Positions 57,456 to 64,000 of a DNA stretch of 64,000 bases are shown piece after piece (position 1 is the stretch's first letter; each line of letters starts with the position of its first letter). The notes below the pieces were generated by a model, which was not told the DNA's origin, ran no database searches, and saw only the letters and a list, made by a program, of their open reading frames with translations. Made by a program: the position numbers and the translations under genes. The DNA is from Pseudomonas sp. 8O. GTDB lineage: Bacteria > Pseudomonadota > Gammaproteobacteria > Pseudomonadales > Pseudomonadaceae. The stretch covers positions 126,098 to 190,097 of the forward strand of contig NZ_LR733265.1 in the NCBI RefSeq assembly GCF_902506495.1. The letters are read 5' to 3'.

Positions 57456-58246
57456 GGCAGTGGTGCGGGTGGTTGGTCTTCGGGCTTGGCTTCTTCTTCG
57501 GTCTGTTCCTCGTCGCGCTTGCGCTTGACCAGCGCGCCAGCCAGCACGCCGGCCTCGAACAGTAGCCACATCGGCACGGCCAACAGGGTCTGCGAGAACA
57601 CGTCCGGCGGCGTCAGCACCATGCCGACGGCGAAGCAGCCGACGATCACGTAGGGACGGCTCTTGCGCAGGGTGGCGACATCGACGATGCCGACCCAGAT
57701 CAGCAGGAAGGTGGCGATGGGGATCTCGAAGGCCACGCCGAAAGCAAAGAACAGGGTCAGGACGAAATCCAGGTACTGACCGATGTCGGTCATCATCGCC
57801 ACGCCTTCCGGGGTCACGCTGGCGAAGAAGCCGAACATGATCGGGAACACCACGAAATAGGCGAAGGCCATGCCGGCATAGAACAGGAAGATGCTGGAAA
57901 TCAGCAGCGGCACGGCGATGCGCCGCTCATGGGTGTACAGCCCTGGTGCGATGAAACCCCAGATCTGGTGCAGGATCACCGGCATGCCGAGGAACAGCGC
58001 GCACATCAGGGTCAGCTTGAAGGGCGTCAGAAACGGCGAGGCGACCCCTGTGGCGATCATCGTCGCGCCGTCCGGCAGGTAGGCGCGTAGCGGCGCAGCG
58101 ACCAGTGCGTAGATATCCTGAGCGAAGTAGAACAGGCCGGCGAAGATCAGCAGGATGATCACTACACAGCGCAACAGGCGAGTACGCAGCTCGGCCAGGT
58201 GCGAGACCAGAGGCATTTCCTGGTCGGCTTGTGGATTATTGCTCAT
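57452..58246 (-). CDS. tatC: Twin-arginine translocase subunit TatC
   Basis: A 264-residue six-helix membrane protein that recognises twin-arginine signal peptides. [17 protein letters not shown] (N-terminal, residues 11-27), [12 protein letters not shown] with the conserved Glu (about 103) and [15 protein letters not shown] are typical. A charged C-tail ([17 protein letters not shown]) is present. Overlaps tatB by 4 bp. Possible client in this window is the dioxygenase-like protein at 8277. Confidence 0.97.
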   Translation of the reverse strand: MSNNPQADQEMPLVSHLAELRTRLLRCVVIILLIFAGLFYFAQDIYALVAAPLRAYLPDGATMIATGVASPFLTPFKLTLMCALFLGMPVILHQIWGFIAPGLYTHERRIAVPLLISSIFLFYAGMAFAYFVVFPIMFGFFASVTPEGVAMMTDIGQYLDFVLTLFFAFGVAFEIPIATFLLIWVGIVDVATLRKSRPYVIVGCFAVGMVLTPPDVFSQTLLAVPMWLLFEAGVLAGALVKRKRDEEQTEEEAKPEDQPPAPLP

Positions 58247-58587
58247 GGCTGGGGATTCTTGTCCTGAACGCTCGGGGCCGTATCGGCAGTCGTTTTGGCA
58301 CTGTTCTCCGCTGGCGGATTGTCGCTTTTGCCGGTGCCGAGAATGTCTTGCTTCATCGCCTGCATTTCCCGCTCGAGTTCGAGAATCCGCTCGTTGTGCA
58401 ACTGACGGCGAATTTCATCAGCGCCGATCTCGCGTTCCACCTCGGCCTTGATCGAGTTGAAGCTGCGCTTGATCCGGCCGATCCACAGGCTGGCCGTACG
58501 CACGGCGCCTGGCAGGCGCTCAGGACCAAGGACCACCAGGGCCACCAGACCGACCAGTAGCAGCTCGGTAAAACCGATGTCGAACAT
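58243..58587 (-). CDS. tatB: Twin-arginine translocase subunit TatB
   Basis: A 114-residue subunit: [20 protein letters not shown] helix with conserved Glu8, hinge GPERLP, and an amphipathic plus coiled helix ([20 protein letters not shown]). It is longer than TatA with the Pro-rich tail usual for TatB. Three bases separate it from tatA. Confidence 0.96.
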   Translation of the reverse strand: MFDIGFTELLLVGLVALVVLGPERLPGAVRTASLWIGRIKRSFNSIKAEVEREIGADEIRRQLHNERILELEREMQAMKQDILGTGKSDNPPAENSAKTTADTAPSVQDKNPQP

Positions 58588-58590
58588 GGC

Positions 58591-58824
58591 TTAGTCTTTC
58601 TTCGCTGGCTCTTCGACCTTGCGTGCCTGGGCGTCGATGGTCTGGCCCTTGGGCTCTTCGACTGCCGGTTTCTCGGCTTCGCCATTATCCATCGATTTGC
58701 GGAAGCCCTTGATCGCGTCGCCCAGATCCGAGCCCAGGCTCTTCAGGCGCTTGGTACCGAACAGCATGACCACGATGAGCAGGATGATCAGGAGTTGCCA
58801 GATGCTAATACCGCCAAAGCCCAT
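58591..58824 (-). CDS. tatA: Twin-arginine translocase subunit TatA
   Basis: A 77-residue pore subunit: short N-terminal helix [20 protein letters not shown], the FG hinge with [17 protein letters not shown] amphipathic helix, then a charged tail. It starts 23 bp after hisE and begins the tatABC run. Confidence 0.97.
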   Translation of the reverse strand: MGFGGISIWQLLIILLIVVMLFGTKRLKSLGSDLGDAIKGFRKSMDNGEAEKPAVEEPKGQTIDAQARKVEEPAKKD

Positions 58825-58847
58825 GATATGTACTCCGTAATGAAGGT

Positions 58848-59183
58848 TTATTCGGATTGCGGTCGCGCGGCTTTTTCCGCGTGGCCGGAGAGGCCGAAAC
58901 GGCGATCCAGTTCATCCAGTACAGCCTGGGGATGCTGGCCGAGGGCGGCGAGCATGACCAGGCTATGGAACCACAGATCGGCGGTTTCGTAGATCAGGTC
59001 CTTGCAGTCACCGCTGGCGGCGGCGTCCTTGGCGGCGAGGATGGTTTCCACCGATTCCTCGCCGACCTTTTCCAGAATCTTGTTCAGGCCCTTGTGATAC
59101 AGGCTGGCGACGTAGGAGCTGTCGGCCGCTGCGCCCTTGCGCGACTCCAGCACCTCGGCCAGGCGGCTCAGGGTGTCACTCAT
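58848..59183 (-). CDS. hisE: Phosphoribosyl-ATP pyrophosphatase
   Basis: A 111-residue histidine-biosynthesis enzyme (second step). [20 protein letters not shown] (about residues 23-42) and [23 protein letters not shown] carry the metal-binding Glu/Asp residues of the MazG-like fold. Start chosen at the ATG at 59183 ([17 protein letters not shown]) as in close homologues; ATG 59198 would add five residues. Overlaps hisI by 8 bp. Confidence 0.95.
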   Translation of the reverse strand: MSDTLSRLAEVLESRKGAAADSSYVASLYHKGLNKILEKVGEESVETILAAKDAAASGDCKDLIYETADLWFHSLVMLAALGQHPQAVLDELDRRFGLSGHAEKAARPQSE

Positions 59184-59574
59184 GGCTGTGTCCTGCATAG
59201 ATGGCGTGCGGATCTTTCAGCACCGCGTCGACGGTTTTCCAGCCGCCATTCTCGTATACCCGATAGAAGCAGCTTTCGCGACCGGTGTGGCAAGCGATGC
59301 CGCCCAGTTGCTCGACCATCAGTACGATGACATCGGCGTCGCAGTCCAGCCTCAGTTCGTGCAGCTTCTGCACATGGCCGGATTCTTCGCCCTTGCGCCA
59401 TAGCTTGCCACGCGAGCGCGACCAGTAGATGGCGCGTTGTTCGCGGGCGGTGAGGGCGAGGGATTCGCGGTTCATCCAGGCCATCATCAGGATACGGCCG
59501 CTCTGGTGGTCCTGGGCGATGGCCGGCACCAGGCCGTCTTCGTTCCAGTGGATTTCATCGAGCCAATCGTTCAT
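59176..59574 (-). CDS. hisI: Phosphoribosyl-AMP cyclohydrolase
   Basis: A 132-residue enzyme for the third step of histidine synthesis. Zinc/magnesium motifs [10 protein letters not shown] (Cys and Asp, about residues 73-82) and [14 protein letters not shown] (two Cys, about 91-104), plus [14 protein letters not shown], are complete. The ATG at 59574 gives [15 protein letters not shown]; the upstream frame is not conserved. First gene of hisI-hisE-tatABC-rsmE, 73 bp after ubiB. Confidence 0.96.
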   Translation of the reverse strand: MNDWLDEIHWNEDGLVPAIAQDHQSGRILMMAWMNRESLALTAREQRAIYWSRSRGKLWRKGEESGHVQKLHELRLDCDADVIVLMVEQLGGIACHTGRESCFYRVYENGGWKTVDAVLKDPHAIYAGHSHE

Positions 59575-59647
59575 CGGTATTCCGTGTCTGTTTCGCCGGG
59601 TCGCGGCCCGGGAATTCACCAAGTGTGCCAGTGCCGCAGCCAACTGG

Positions 59648-61231
59648 CTATCGGCGCAGCACCAGATAGAGTCCGCCGCCGACCATCAGCCAGGCTGGCC
59701 AGGTGGCCAGCAGGGGGGCCAGGCCTTGCATGGCCCCGGCGCCGATCAGTGCCGCACCAAGCAGGCGCAGCGTCCAGTGGTCGCGCGGTGCGCTGGTCCG
59801 GACCTGTACCGGTTGCTGCAGACGCTCCAGAGTGTCGCGGGCGATCTGTGACAGGTGCGGCACCTGCTCGGCTTGTTGCTGCAGGTTGCGCAGCAGATGT
59901 AGCGGACTGATGCGTTCACGCATCCAGCGTTCGAGGAAGGGCTGCGCGGTGTTCCACAGATCCAGATCGGGGTAGAGCTGACGGCCCAGACCTTCGATGT
60001 TGAGCAGGGTCTTCTGCAGCAGCACCAGTTGCGGTTGCACTTCCATATTGAAACGTCGGGCGGTCTGGAACAGGCGCAGCAGCAACTGGCCGAAGGAAAT
60101 GTCCTTCAGCGGCTTCTCGAAGATCGGCTCGCACACGGTGCGGATCGCCGCCTCGAATTCGTTGACCTTGGTGTCGGCCGGGACCCAGCCCGAGTCGATG
60201 TGCAACTGCGCGACCTTGCGGTAGTCGCGCTTGAAGAAGGCGATCAGGTTGCGCGCCAGGTAGTCCTGATCCTCATCGGTGAGGCTGCCGATGATGCCGC
60301 AGTCGATGGCGATGTACTGCGGGCTCCAGGGCGTGCGAGTGCTGACGAAGATGTTGCCGGGGTGCATGTCGGCGTGGAAGAAGCTGTCGCGGAAGACCTG
60401 GGTGAAGAAGATCTCCACGCCGCGTTCGGCCAAAAGTTTCATGTCAGTACGCTGGTCGGCCAGGGTCGCCAGGTCGGTCACCGGGATGCCGTAGATGCGC
60501 TCCATCACCAGCACCTGGTGGCGGCACAGGTCCCAATATACTTGCGGTACGTAGAGCAGTGGCGAGCCTTCGAAGTTACGCCGCAACTGACTGGCGTTGG
60601 CTGCTTCGCGCAGCAGGTCGAGTTCGTCGTAGATGGTTTTCTCGTAGTCGCTGACCACTTCCACCGGGCGCAGGCGGCGAGCATCGGCCGAGGCTTTCTC
60701 GGCGATGCGGGCTATCAGAAACAGCCAGGCCAGGTCCTGGCGGATGATCGGTTTGAGACCGGGGCGCACCACCTTGACCACCACCTGCTCGCCGCTTTTC
60801 AGCTGCGCGGCATGCACCTGCGCCACCGAGGCCGAGGCCAGCGGCTGGCTGTCGAAACGCGCGAACAGCTCGCTCACCGGGGCGCCCAGCTGGCGTTCGA
60901 TCAGGGCGATGGCCTGATCTTCCGGGAAGGGTGGCACCTGATCCTGCAGGCGCGCCAGCTCATCGGCGATATCCGGTGGCAGCAGGTCGCGGCGGGTGGA
61001 CAGCAGTTGGCCGAACTTGATGAAGATCGGCCCCAGGTCTTCGAGCGCCAGACGCAGGCGTGCGCCGCGTGACAGCTCCAGCGGCTTGCGTGGCAGCCAG
61101 CGCCAGGGCAGCAGGCAGGACAGCGCGCGCAGCCAGAACGGCAGCGGTAGCTCGAGGAGCATCTCGTCCAGTTGATAGCGGATGACTACGCGCTGGATGC
61201 GCAACAGGCGGCGAACGGCAAGCAGCTTCAT
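59648..61231 (-). CDS. ubiB: Ubiquinone biosynthesis kinase-like protein UbiB
   Basis: A 527-residue ADCK/ABC1-family atypical kinase needed for ubiquinone assembly. The family KxGQ motif appears as [20 protein letters not shown] (about residues 70-89), then VVVKVVRPG (nucleotide-binding Lys), [12 protein letters not shown] (catalytic loop, about 287) and AIDCGIIG (DFG-like). Two helices at the C-terminus (about 485-525) anchor it in the membrane. Overlaps ubiJ by 4 bp. Confidence 0.96.
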   Translation of the reverse strand: MKLLAVRRLLRIQRVVIRYQLDEMLLELPLPFWLRALSCLLPWRWLPRKPLELSRGARLRLALEDLGPIFIKFGQLLSTRRDLLPPDIADELARLQDQVPPFPEDQAIALIERQLGAPVSELFARFDSQPLASASVAQVHAAQLKSGEQVVVKVVRPGLKPIIRQDLAWLFLIARIAEKASADARRLRPVEVVSDYEKTIYDELDLLREAANASQLRRNFEGSPLLYVPQVYWDLCRHQVLVMERIYGIPVTDLATLADQRTDMKLLAERGVEIFFTQVFRDSFFHADMHPGNIFVSTRTPWSPQYIAIDCGIIGSLTDEDQDYLARNLIAFFKRDYRKVAQLHIDSGWVPADTKVNEFEAAIRTVCEPIFEKPLKDISFGQLLLRLFQTARRFNMEVQPQLVLLQKTLLNIEGLGRQLYPDLDLWNTAQPFLERWMRERISPLHLLRNLQQQAEQVPHLSQIARDTLERLQQPVQVRTSAPRDHWTLRLLGAALIGAGAMQGLAPLLATWPAWLMVGGGLYLVLRR

Positions 61232-61845
61232 GCGTCGGACTTATTGGCAGAAGTGAGGCGCTCGATGCGTGCTTCCAGGCGGTCGAGGGCGAGTTTGAGT
61301 TGATCCAGCTCGGCGAAACGCGCATCGGCTTCGCGCTGGCCCACCAGGGCGCGTGATTCTTCGGCCAGGTAGTCGGCCAGATTCTGCTTGAGGCTGGCGG
61401 CGCCGTGGCTGGCGAGATTGACCCGGCTGCGCAGGTGACCGGCGAGCAGGGTAGTGGCCACCGGGCCGAGCCAGCGGGAGATTTCGTATTCCCAGTCCAG
61501 CTCCAGATCCTGCAGGATACCGGCCAGTTGCAGCAGCACCGCGCTGTCGCCATCGAGCGATACCTCGGGGCGATGCAGCACGGCGGTTTTCTCGCGGCTC
61601 AGGGCCAGGCGTGCAAGGCTGGCAGCCGGGGCGGTGAGGGTGCAGTCGGCCTGTGCGTGCCATTGCGACGCCAGTTGCAGGCCGTCGCCGCTGGGCAGAA
61701 TGAACAGCTCCAGTGCCGGGCTCTGGCACTGCACGGCGATGACCTTCCCGGCCAGCGCCTGCAGACGCGGCAACGCCGTGCCGTCGAGGCGCAGGGCGCG
61801 GTTGAGGCCCGCCTCGACGCCTGCCAGCAAGCCCGTGATGAGCAT
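61228..61845 (-). CDS. ubiJ: Ubiquinone biosynthesis accessory factor UbiJ
   Basis: A 205-residue protein with an N-terminal SCP2 lipid-binding domain (about residues 15-110, [20 protein letters not shown]) and a C-terminal helical region that forms the UbiJ-UbiK coiled coil ([23 protein letters not shown] split). It helps organise the ubiquinone-synthesis complex. Sits between ubiE and ubiB with 1-bp and 4-bp overlaps. Confidence 0.93.
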   Translation of the reverse strand: MLITGLLAGVEAGLNRALRLDGTALPRLQALAGKVIAVQCQSPALELFILPSGDGLQLASQWHAQADCTLTAPAASLARLALSREKTAVLHRPEVSLDGDSAVLLQLAGILQDLELDWEYEISRWLGPVATTLLAGHLRSRVNLASHGAASLKQNLADYLAEESRALVGQREADARFAELDQLKLALDRLEARIERLTSANKSDA

Positions 61846-62615
61846 TAAGGCTTTATGCCGCGATGCAGGGCGACGATGCCGCCAGTCATGTTGTGGTAGG
61901 TGACGCGCTCGAAGCCGGCGTCGACCATCATCGCCTTGAGCGTTTCCTGATCAGGATGCATGCGGATCGACTCGGCCAGATAGCGGTAGCTTTCCGAATC
62001 GTTTGTGATCAACTTGCCGGCCAGCGGCATGAAGCTGAACGAGTAGGTGTCGTAGACCTTGGCCAGCAGTGGGTTGCCAGGCTTGGAGAACTCCAGCACC
62101 AGCAGGCGCCCGCCGGGTTTGAGCACGCGCAGCATCGAGCGCAGGGCGTCTTCCTTGTGGGTGACGTTGCGCAGGCCGAAGGCGATGGTGACCACGTCGA
62201 AATGGTTGTCGGGGAACGGCAGCTTCTCGGCATCGGCCTGGACGAACTGCACGTTGCCGGCCACGCCCTTGTCGAGCAGGCGGTCACGACCGATCTTGAG
62301 CATGGAGTCGTTGATATCGGCCAGCACCACCTGGCCGGTCGGGCCGACGATACTGGCGAACTTGCGGGTCAGGTCTCCGGTGCCGCCAGCGATGTCCAGC
62401 ACGCGGTTGCCGGTGCGCACGCCGGACAGCTCGATGGTGAAGCGCTTCCACAGGCGATGCAGGCCACCGGACAGCACGTCGTTCATCAGGTCGTACTTGG
62501 CTGCCACCGAGTGGAAGACTTCGGCTACCTTCTCCGCCTTCTGGCTTTCCGGCACATCCTGGAAACCGAAGTGGGTGGTGGGTTCCTGCTCGTGGGCCTT
62601 GCGTGGATCGCTCAT
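61845..62615 (-). CDS. ubiE: Ubiquinone/menaquinone C-methyltransferase UbiE
   Basis: A 256-residue SAM-dependent methyltransferase. [22 protein letters not shown] start, motif [17 protein letters not shown] (about residues 70-85), [25 protein letters not shown] split over motifs II-III and [14 protein letters not shown] are diagnostic. Methylates demethoxy/demethyl-quinol intermediates. First gene of ubiE-ubiJ-ubiB; the regulatory gap to the PHA genes is 146 bp. Confidence 0.97.
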   Translation of the reverse strand: MSDPRKAHEQEPTTHFGFQDVPESQKAEKVAEVFHSVAAKYDLMNDVLSGGLHRLWKRFTIELSGVRTGNRVLDIAGGTGDLTRKFASIVGPTGQVVLADINDSMLKIGRDRLLDKGVAGNVQFVQADAEKLPFPDNHFDVVTIAFGLRNVTHKEDALRSMLRVLKPGGRLLVLEFSKPGNPLLAKVYDTYSFSFMPLAGKLITNDSESYRYLAESIRMHPDQETLKAMMVDAGFERVTYHNMTGGIVALHRGIKP

Positions 62616-62761
62616 GTCGCTCTCACCAGGTAAAAAACCTGTCCATTCTAAAGCCGCCTGCTGCCTTTGTCTTGCCTGGGTGCCAGGTGGGTTGGCGGGC
62701 TGTTAGAGTGCTGTGACTTCATGCCGCAGTGCTGCGGCGCCTGCCTGATCGAGGAGCTGTC

Positions 62762-63037
62762 ATGTCCCGCATTCGTGTCGAACGATCCCATTCCCTTGGC
62801 CGCGAGGCCGCGCGGGAGAAAGCCGAGCGCCTGGCCGAACGCCTGGCCAGCGAGTACGACGTGCGCTATCGCTGGAACGGCGACACCCTGGAGTTCAAGC
62901 GCAGCGGTGCTGACGGCAGCATCGCGGTGGGTGAAGACACCGTGCGTGTCGAGCTCAAGCTCGGGCTGCTGCTGTCGCCCATGGGCGGCATGATCCAGCG
63001 CGAAATCGAGCAGGTATTGGACAAGTCGCTGGCCTGA
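62762..63037 (+). CDS. Polyhydroxyalkanoic acid system family protein
   Basis: A 91-residue soluble protein of the PHA granule-region family (TIGR02610-type), found beside pha genes. MSRIRVERSHSLGREAAREK and a C-terminal LKLGLLLSPMGGMIQREIEQ are characteristic; the fold is likely alpha-beta with lipid affinity. GAGGAGC lies 7 nt before the ATG at 62762. Divergent from ubiE. The exact role in PHA metabolism is not known to me. Confidence 0.85.
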   Translation: MSRIRVERSHSLGREAAREKAERLAERLASEYDVRYRWNGDTLEFKRSGADGSIAVGEDTVRVELKLGLLLSPMGGMIQREIEQVLDKSLA

Positions 63038-63047
63038 GCCTGCAGGC

Positions 63048-63104
63048 GGTGGATGTCGCTTTTTACATCCACCAGGTTGGTGGATCGATGAGGCGTGATC
63101 CACC
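63048..63104. repeat. Tandem hairpins before phaI
   Basis: GGTGGATGT (63048-63056) pairs with ACATCCACC (63065-63073), and GGTGGATC (63079-63086) pairs with GATCCACC (63097-63104). The shared GGTGGAT arms allow alternative pairing between the two stems. It follows the PHA-system gene by 10 bp and may end or attenuate its transcript before phaI. Confidence 0.65.
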
Positions 63105-63220
63105 GCGCTGAAGCTTGCAGCCGCTCTTAGTATGCGATTTCTAATTTTTCTCCTTAGGGTGTACCCAAGCCTGCATTCCGTGGGCGTTTCCGCTAACTGT
63201 AAAAGCGCGTGAGGTGCACC

Positions 63221-63667
63221 ATGTCGAAAGTTGCCGTGAAGAAAAAAGTTGAAGCTGTTGTCGAAGACAAAGCCGGTCTGTTCGACGACGTGAAGGGCTA
63301 TGCCCGCAAGATCTACCTCGCTGGCCTGGGCGCTTACGCCAAGGCGGGTAGCGAAGGGGCCGAATACTTCAAGGAGCTGGTCAAGACCGGTGAAGGCGTC
63401 GAAAGCAAAGGCAAGAAGCTGGTCGACGAGCAGGTAGAAGCCGCCAACAGCCAGATCGAATCGGTCAAGCAGTCGGTCAACAGCAATGTCACCAGCGTTA
63501 AAGGCAAGGTCGAAGTTCAACTCGACAAGATCGAGAAGGCTTTCGATACTCGTGTGGCTTCCGCTCTGAACCGTATCGGCATTCCGTCCAAGCAGGATGT
63601 TGAAGCACTCTCTGCTAAGCTGGATGAGCTGAGCGCGTTGCTCGAGCATGTCGCGCGTACCAAATAA
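63221..63667 (+). CDS. phaI: Phasin PhaI
   Basis: A 148-residue PHA granule-associated phasin: basic N-terminus MSKVAVKKKVEAVVEDKAG, the conserved phasin helix YARKIYLAGLGAYAKAGSEG (about residues 27-46) and a long helical, coiled-coil C-terminus (EVQLDKIEKAFDTRVASALNRIG, split). The ATG at 63221 has GAGGTG 6 nt upstream. Followed 10 bp later by phaF. Confidence 0.92.
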   Translation: MSKVAVKKKVEAVVEDKAGLFDDVKGYARKIYLAGLGAYAKAGSEGAEYFKELVKTGEGVESKGKKLVDEQVEAANSQIESVKQSVNSNVTSVKGKVEVQLDKIEKAFDTRVASALNRIGIPSKQDVEALSAKLDELSALLEHVARTK

Positions 63668-63677
63668 GGAGATCAGG

Positions 63678-64000
63678 ATGGCTGTTAAGAAGAAAACCGA
63701 GAAACAGACCAGCTCCTGGATCGGCGAGGTCGAGAAATACTCGCGTCAGATCTGGTTGGCAGGCTTGGGCGCTTATTCCAAGGTCAGCAAGGACGGCACC
63801 AAGCTGTTCGACACGCTGGTCAAGGACGGCGAGAAGGCTGAAAAGCAGGCCAAGAGCGAAGTCGACAAGCAGGTCGATGCAGTGAAAGCCGGTGTCGGCT
63901 CCAAGGTTGGCTCTGCCAGGTCCAAGGTCGATGAGGTCAAGGACAGGGCAATCGGCAAGTGGGGTGAGCTGGAAGAGGCCTTCGACAAGCGTTTGAACAA
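63678..64000 (+). CDS. phaF: Phasin PhaF, N-terminal part (partial)
   Basis: The first 107 codons are present; the gene continues past the right edge. It shares the phasin segment SRQIWLAGLGAYSKVSKDG with PhaI and then a Lys/Asp-rich helix. Full PhaF also has a C-terminal histone H1-like domain (AAKP repeats) that ties granules to the nucleoid; that part is outside the window. AAGGAGATCAGG precedes the ATG. Confidence 0.92.
   Translation, partial: MAVKKKTEKQTSSWIGEVEKYSRQIWLAGLGAYSKVSKDGTKLFDTLVKDGEKAEKQAKSEVDKQVDAVKAGVGSKVGSARSKVDEVKDRAIGKWGELEEAFDKRLN

Overview
The window is chromosomal DNA of a Pseudomonas, most likely of the mendocina/oleovorans/pseudoalcaligenes side of the genus. This rests on the high GC content, typical pseudomonad gene neighbourhoods (betI-betB-betA, choVWX, gbdR, dgcA-dgcB-etf, caiX-cdhCAB, ubiE-ubiJ-ubiB, hisI-hisE-tatABC, phaI-phaF) and many pseudomonad REP-like hairpins. 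There is no tRNA, rRNA, CRISPR array, prophage, plasmid origin or complete insertion sequence. Most genes can be named, and the unusual features are mainly in the non-coding DNA and in a few altered enzyme motifs.

Region 1 (1-18.4 kb) holds mixed single genes and short operons: the start of a 7TM-DISM sensor, a YccS-type membrane protein, an NfeD protease with its slipin partner, a TetR gene behind a perfect palindrome followed by two glutathione transferases, alanine dehydrogenase behind a CRP/Vfr-like site, a Tat-exported dioxygenase-like protein, an SLC13-type permease, a YhiN-type flavoprotein, a solute-binding protein, a two-receiver diguanylate cyclase, the DbpA helicase, a DHA2 drug exporter and an orphan TorT-like protein.

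Region 2 (18.4-44.5 kb) is a catabolic island for choline, carnitine, glycine betaine and dimethylglycine. ChoVWX and two further binding proteins (BetX-like, CaiX) import quaternary amines. BetA and BetB oxidise choline to glycine betaine under BetI. CdhA, CdhC and CdhB convert carnitine to glycine betaine. DgcA/DgcB with a dedicated electron-transfer flavoprotein (EtfA/EtfB) demethylate dimethylglycine. GbdR and CdhR, two AraC-type regulators with an amidotransferase-like N-terminus, are the expected regulators. The genes for betaine demethylation to dimethylglycine (gbcAB) and for sarcosine oxidase are not in the window. A frameshifted remnant of a further choline-type binding protein lies upstream of gbdR.

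Region 3 (44.5-56.6 kb) has a YkgJ cysteine-cluster protein, a DUF2339/DUF3999 membrane pair, a 7TM-PAS-GGDEF protein, fructose-bisphosphatase with a DUF924 gene, three small lipoproteins, proline iminopeptidase and D-aminoacyl-tRNA deacylase. Region 4 (56.7-64 kb) is conserved core: rsmE, tatC, tatB, tatA, hisE, hisI, ubiB, ubiJ and ubiE on the minus strand, then a PHA-system protein, phaI and the start of phaF on the plus strand.

The most notable observations are these. Two copies of a 162-174 bp MITE-like element and two copies of a GTAGGGTGCGC repeat supply the actual stop codons of dbpA, cdhR, betI and cdhB. A 98-bp direct repeat separates betI from betB. The membrane-dipeptidase homologue next to dgcA lacks the H-x-D and bridging Glu metal ligands. 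DgcA lacks one of the four cysteines of the trimethylamine-dehydrogenase-type Fe-S motif. No clearly new multi-gene system was found.
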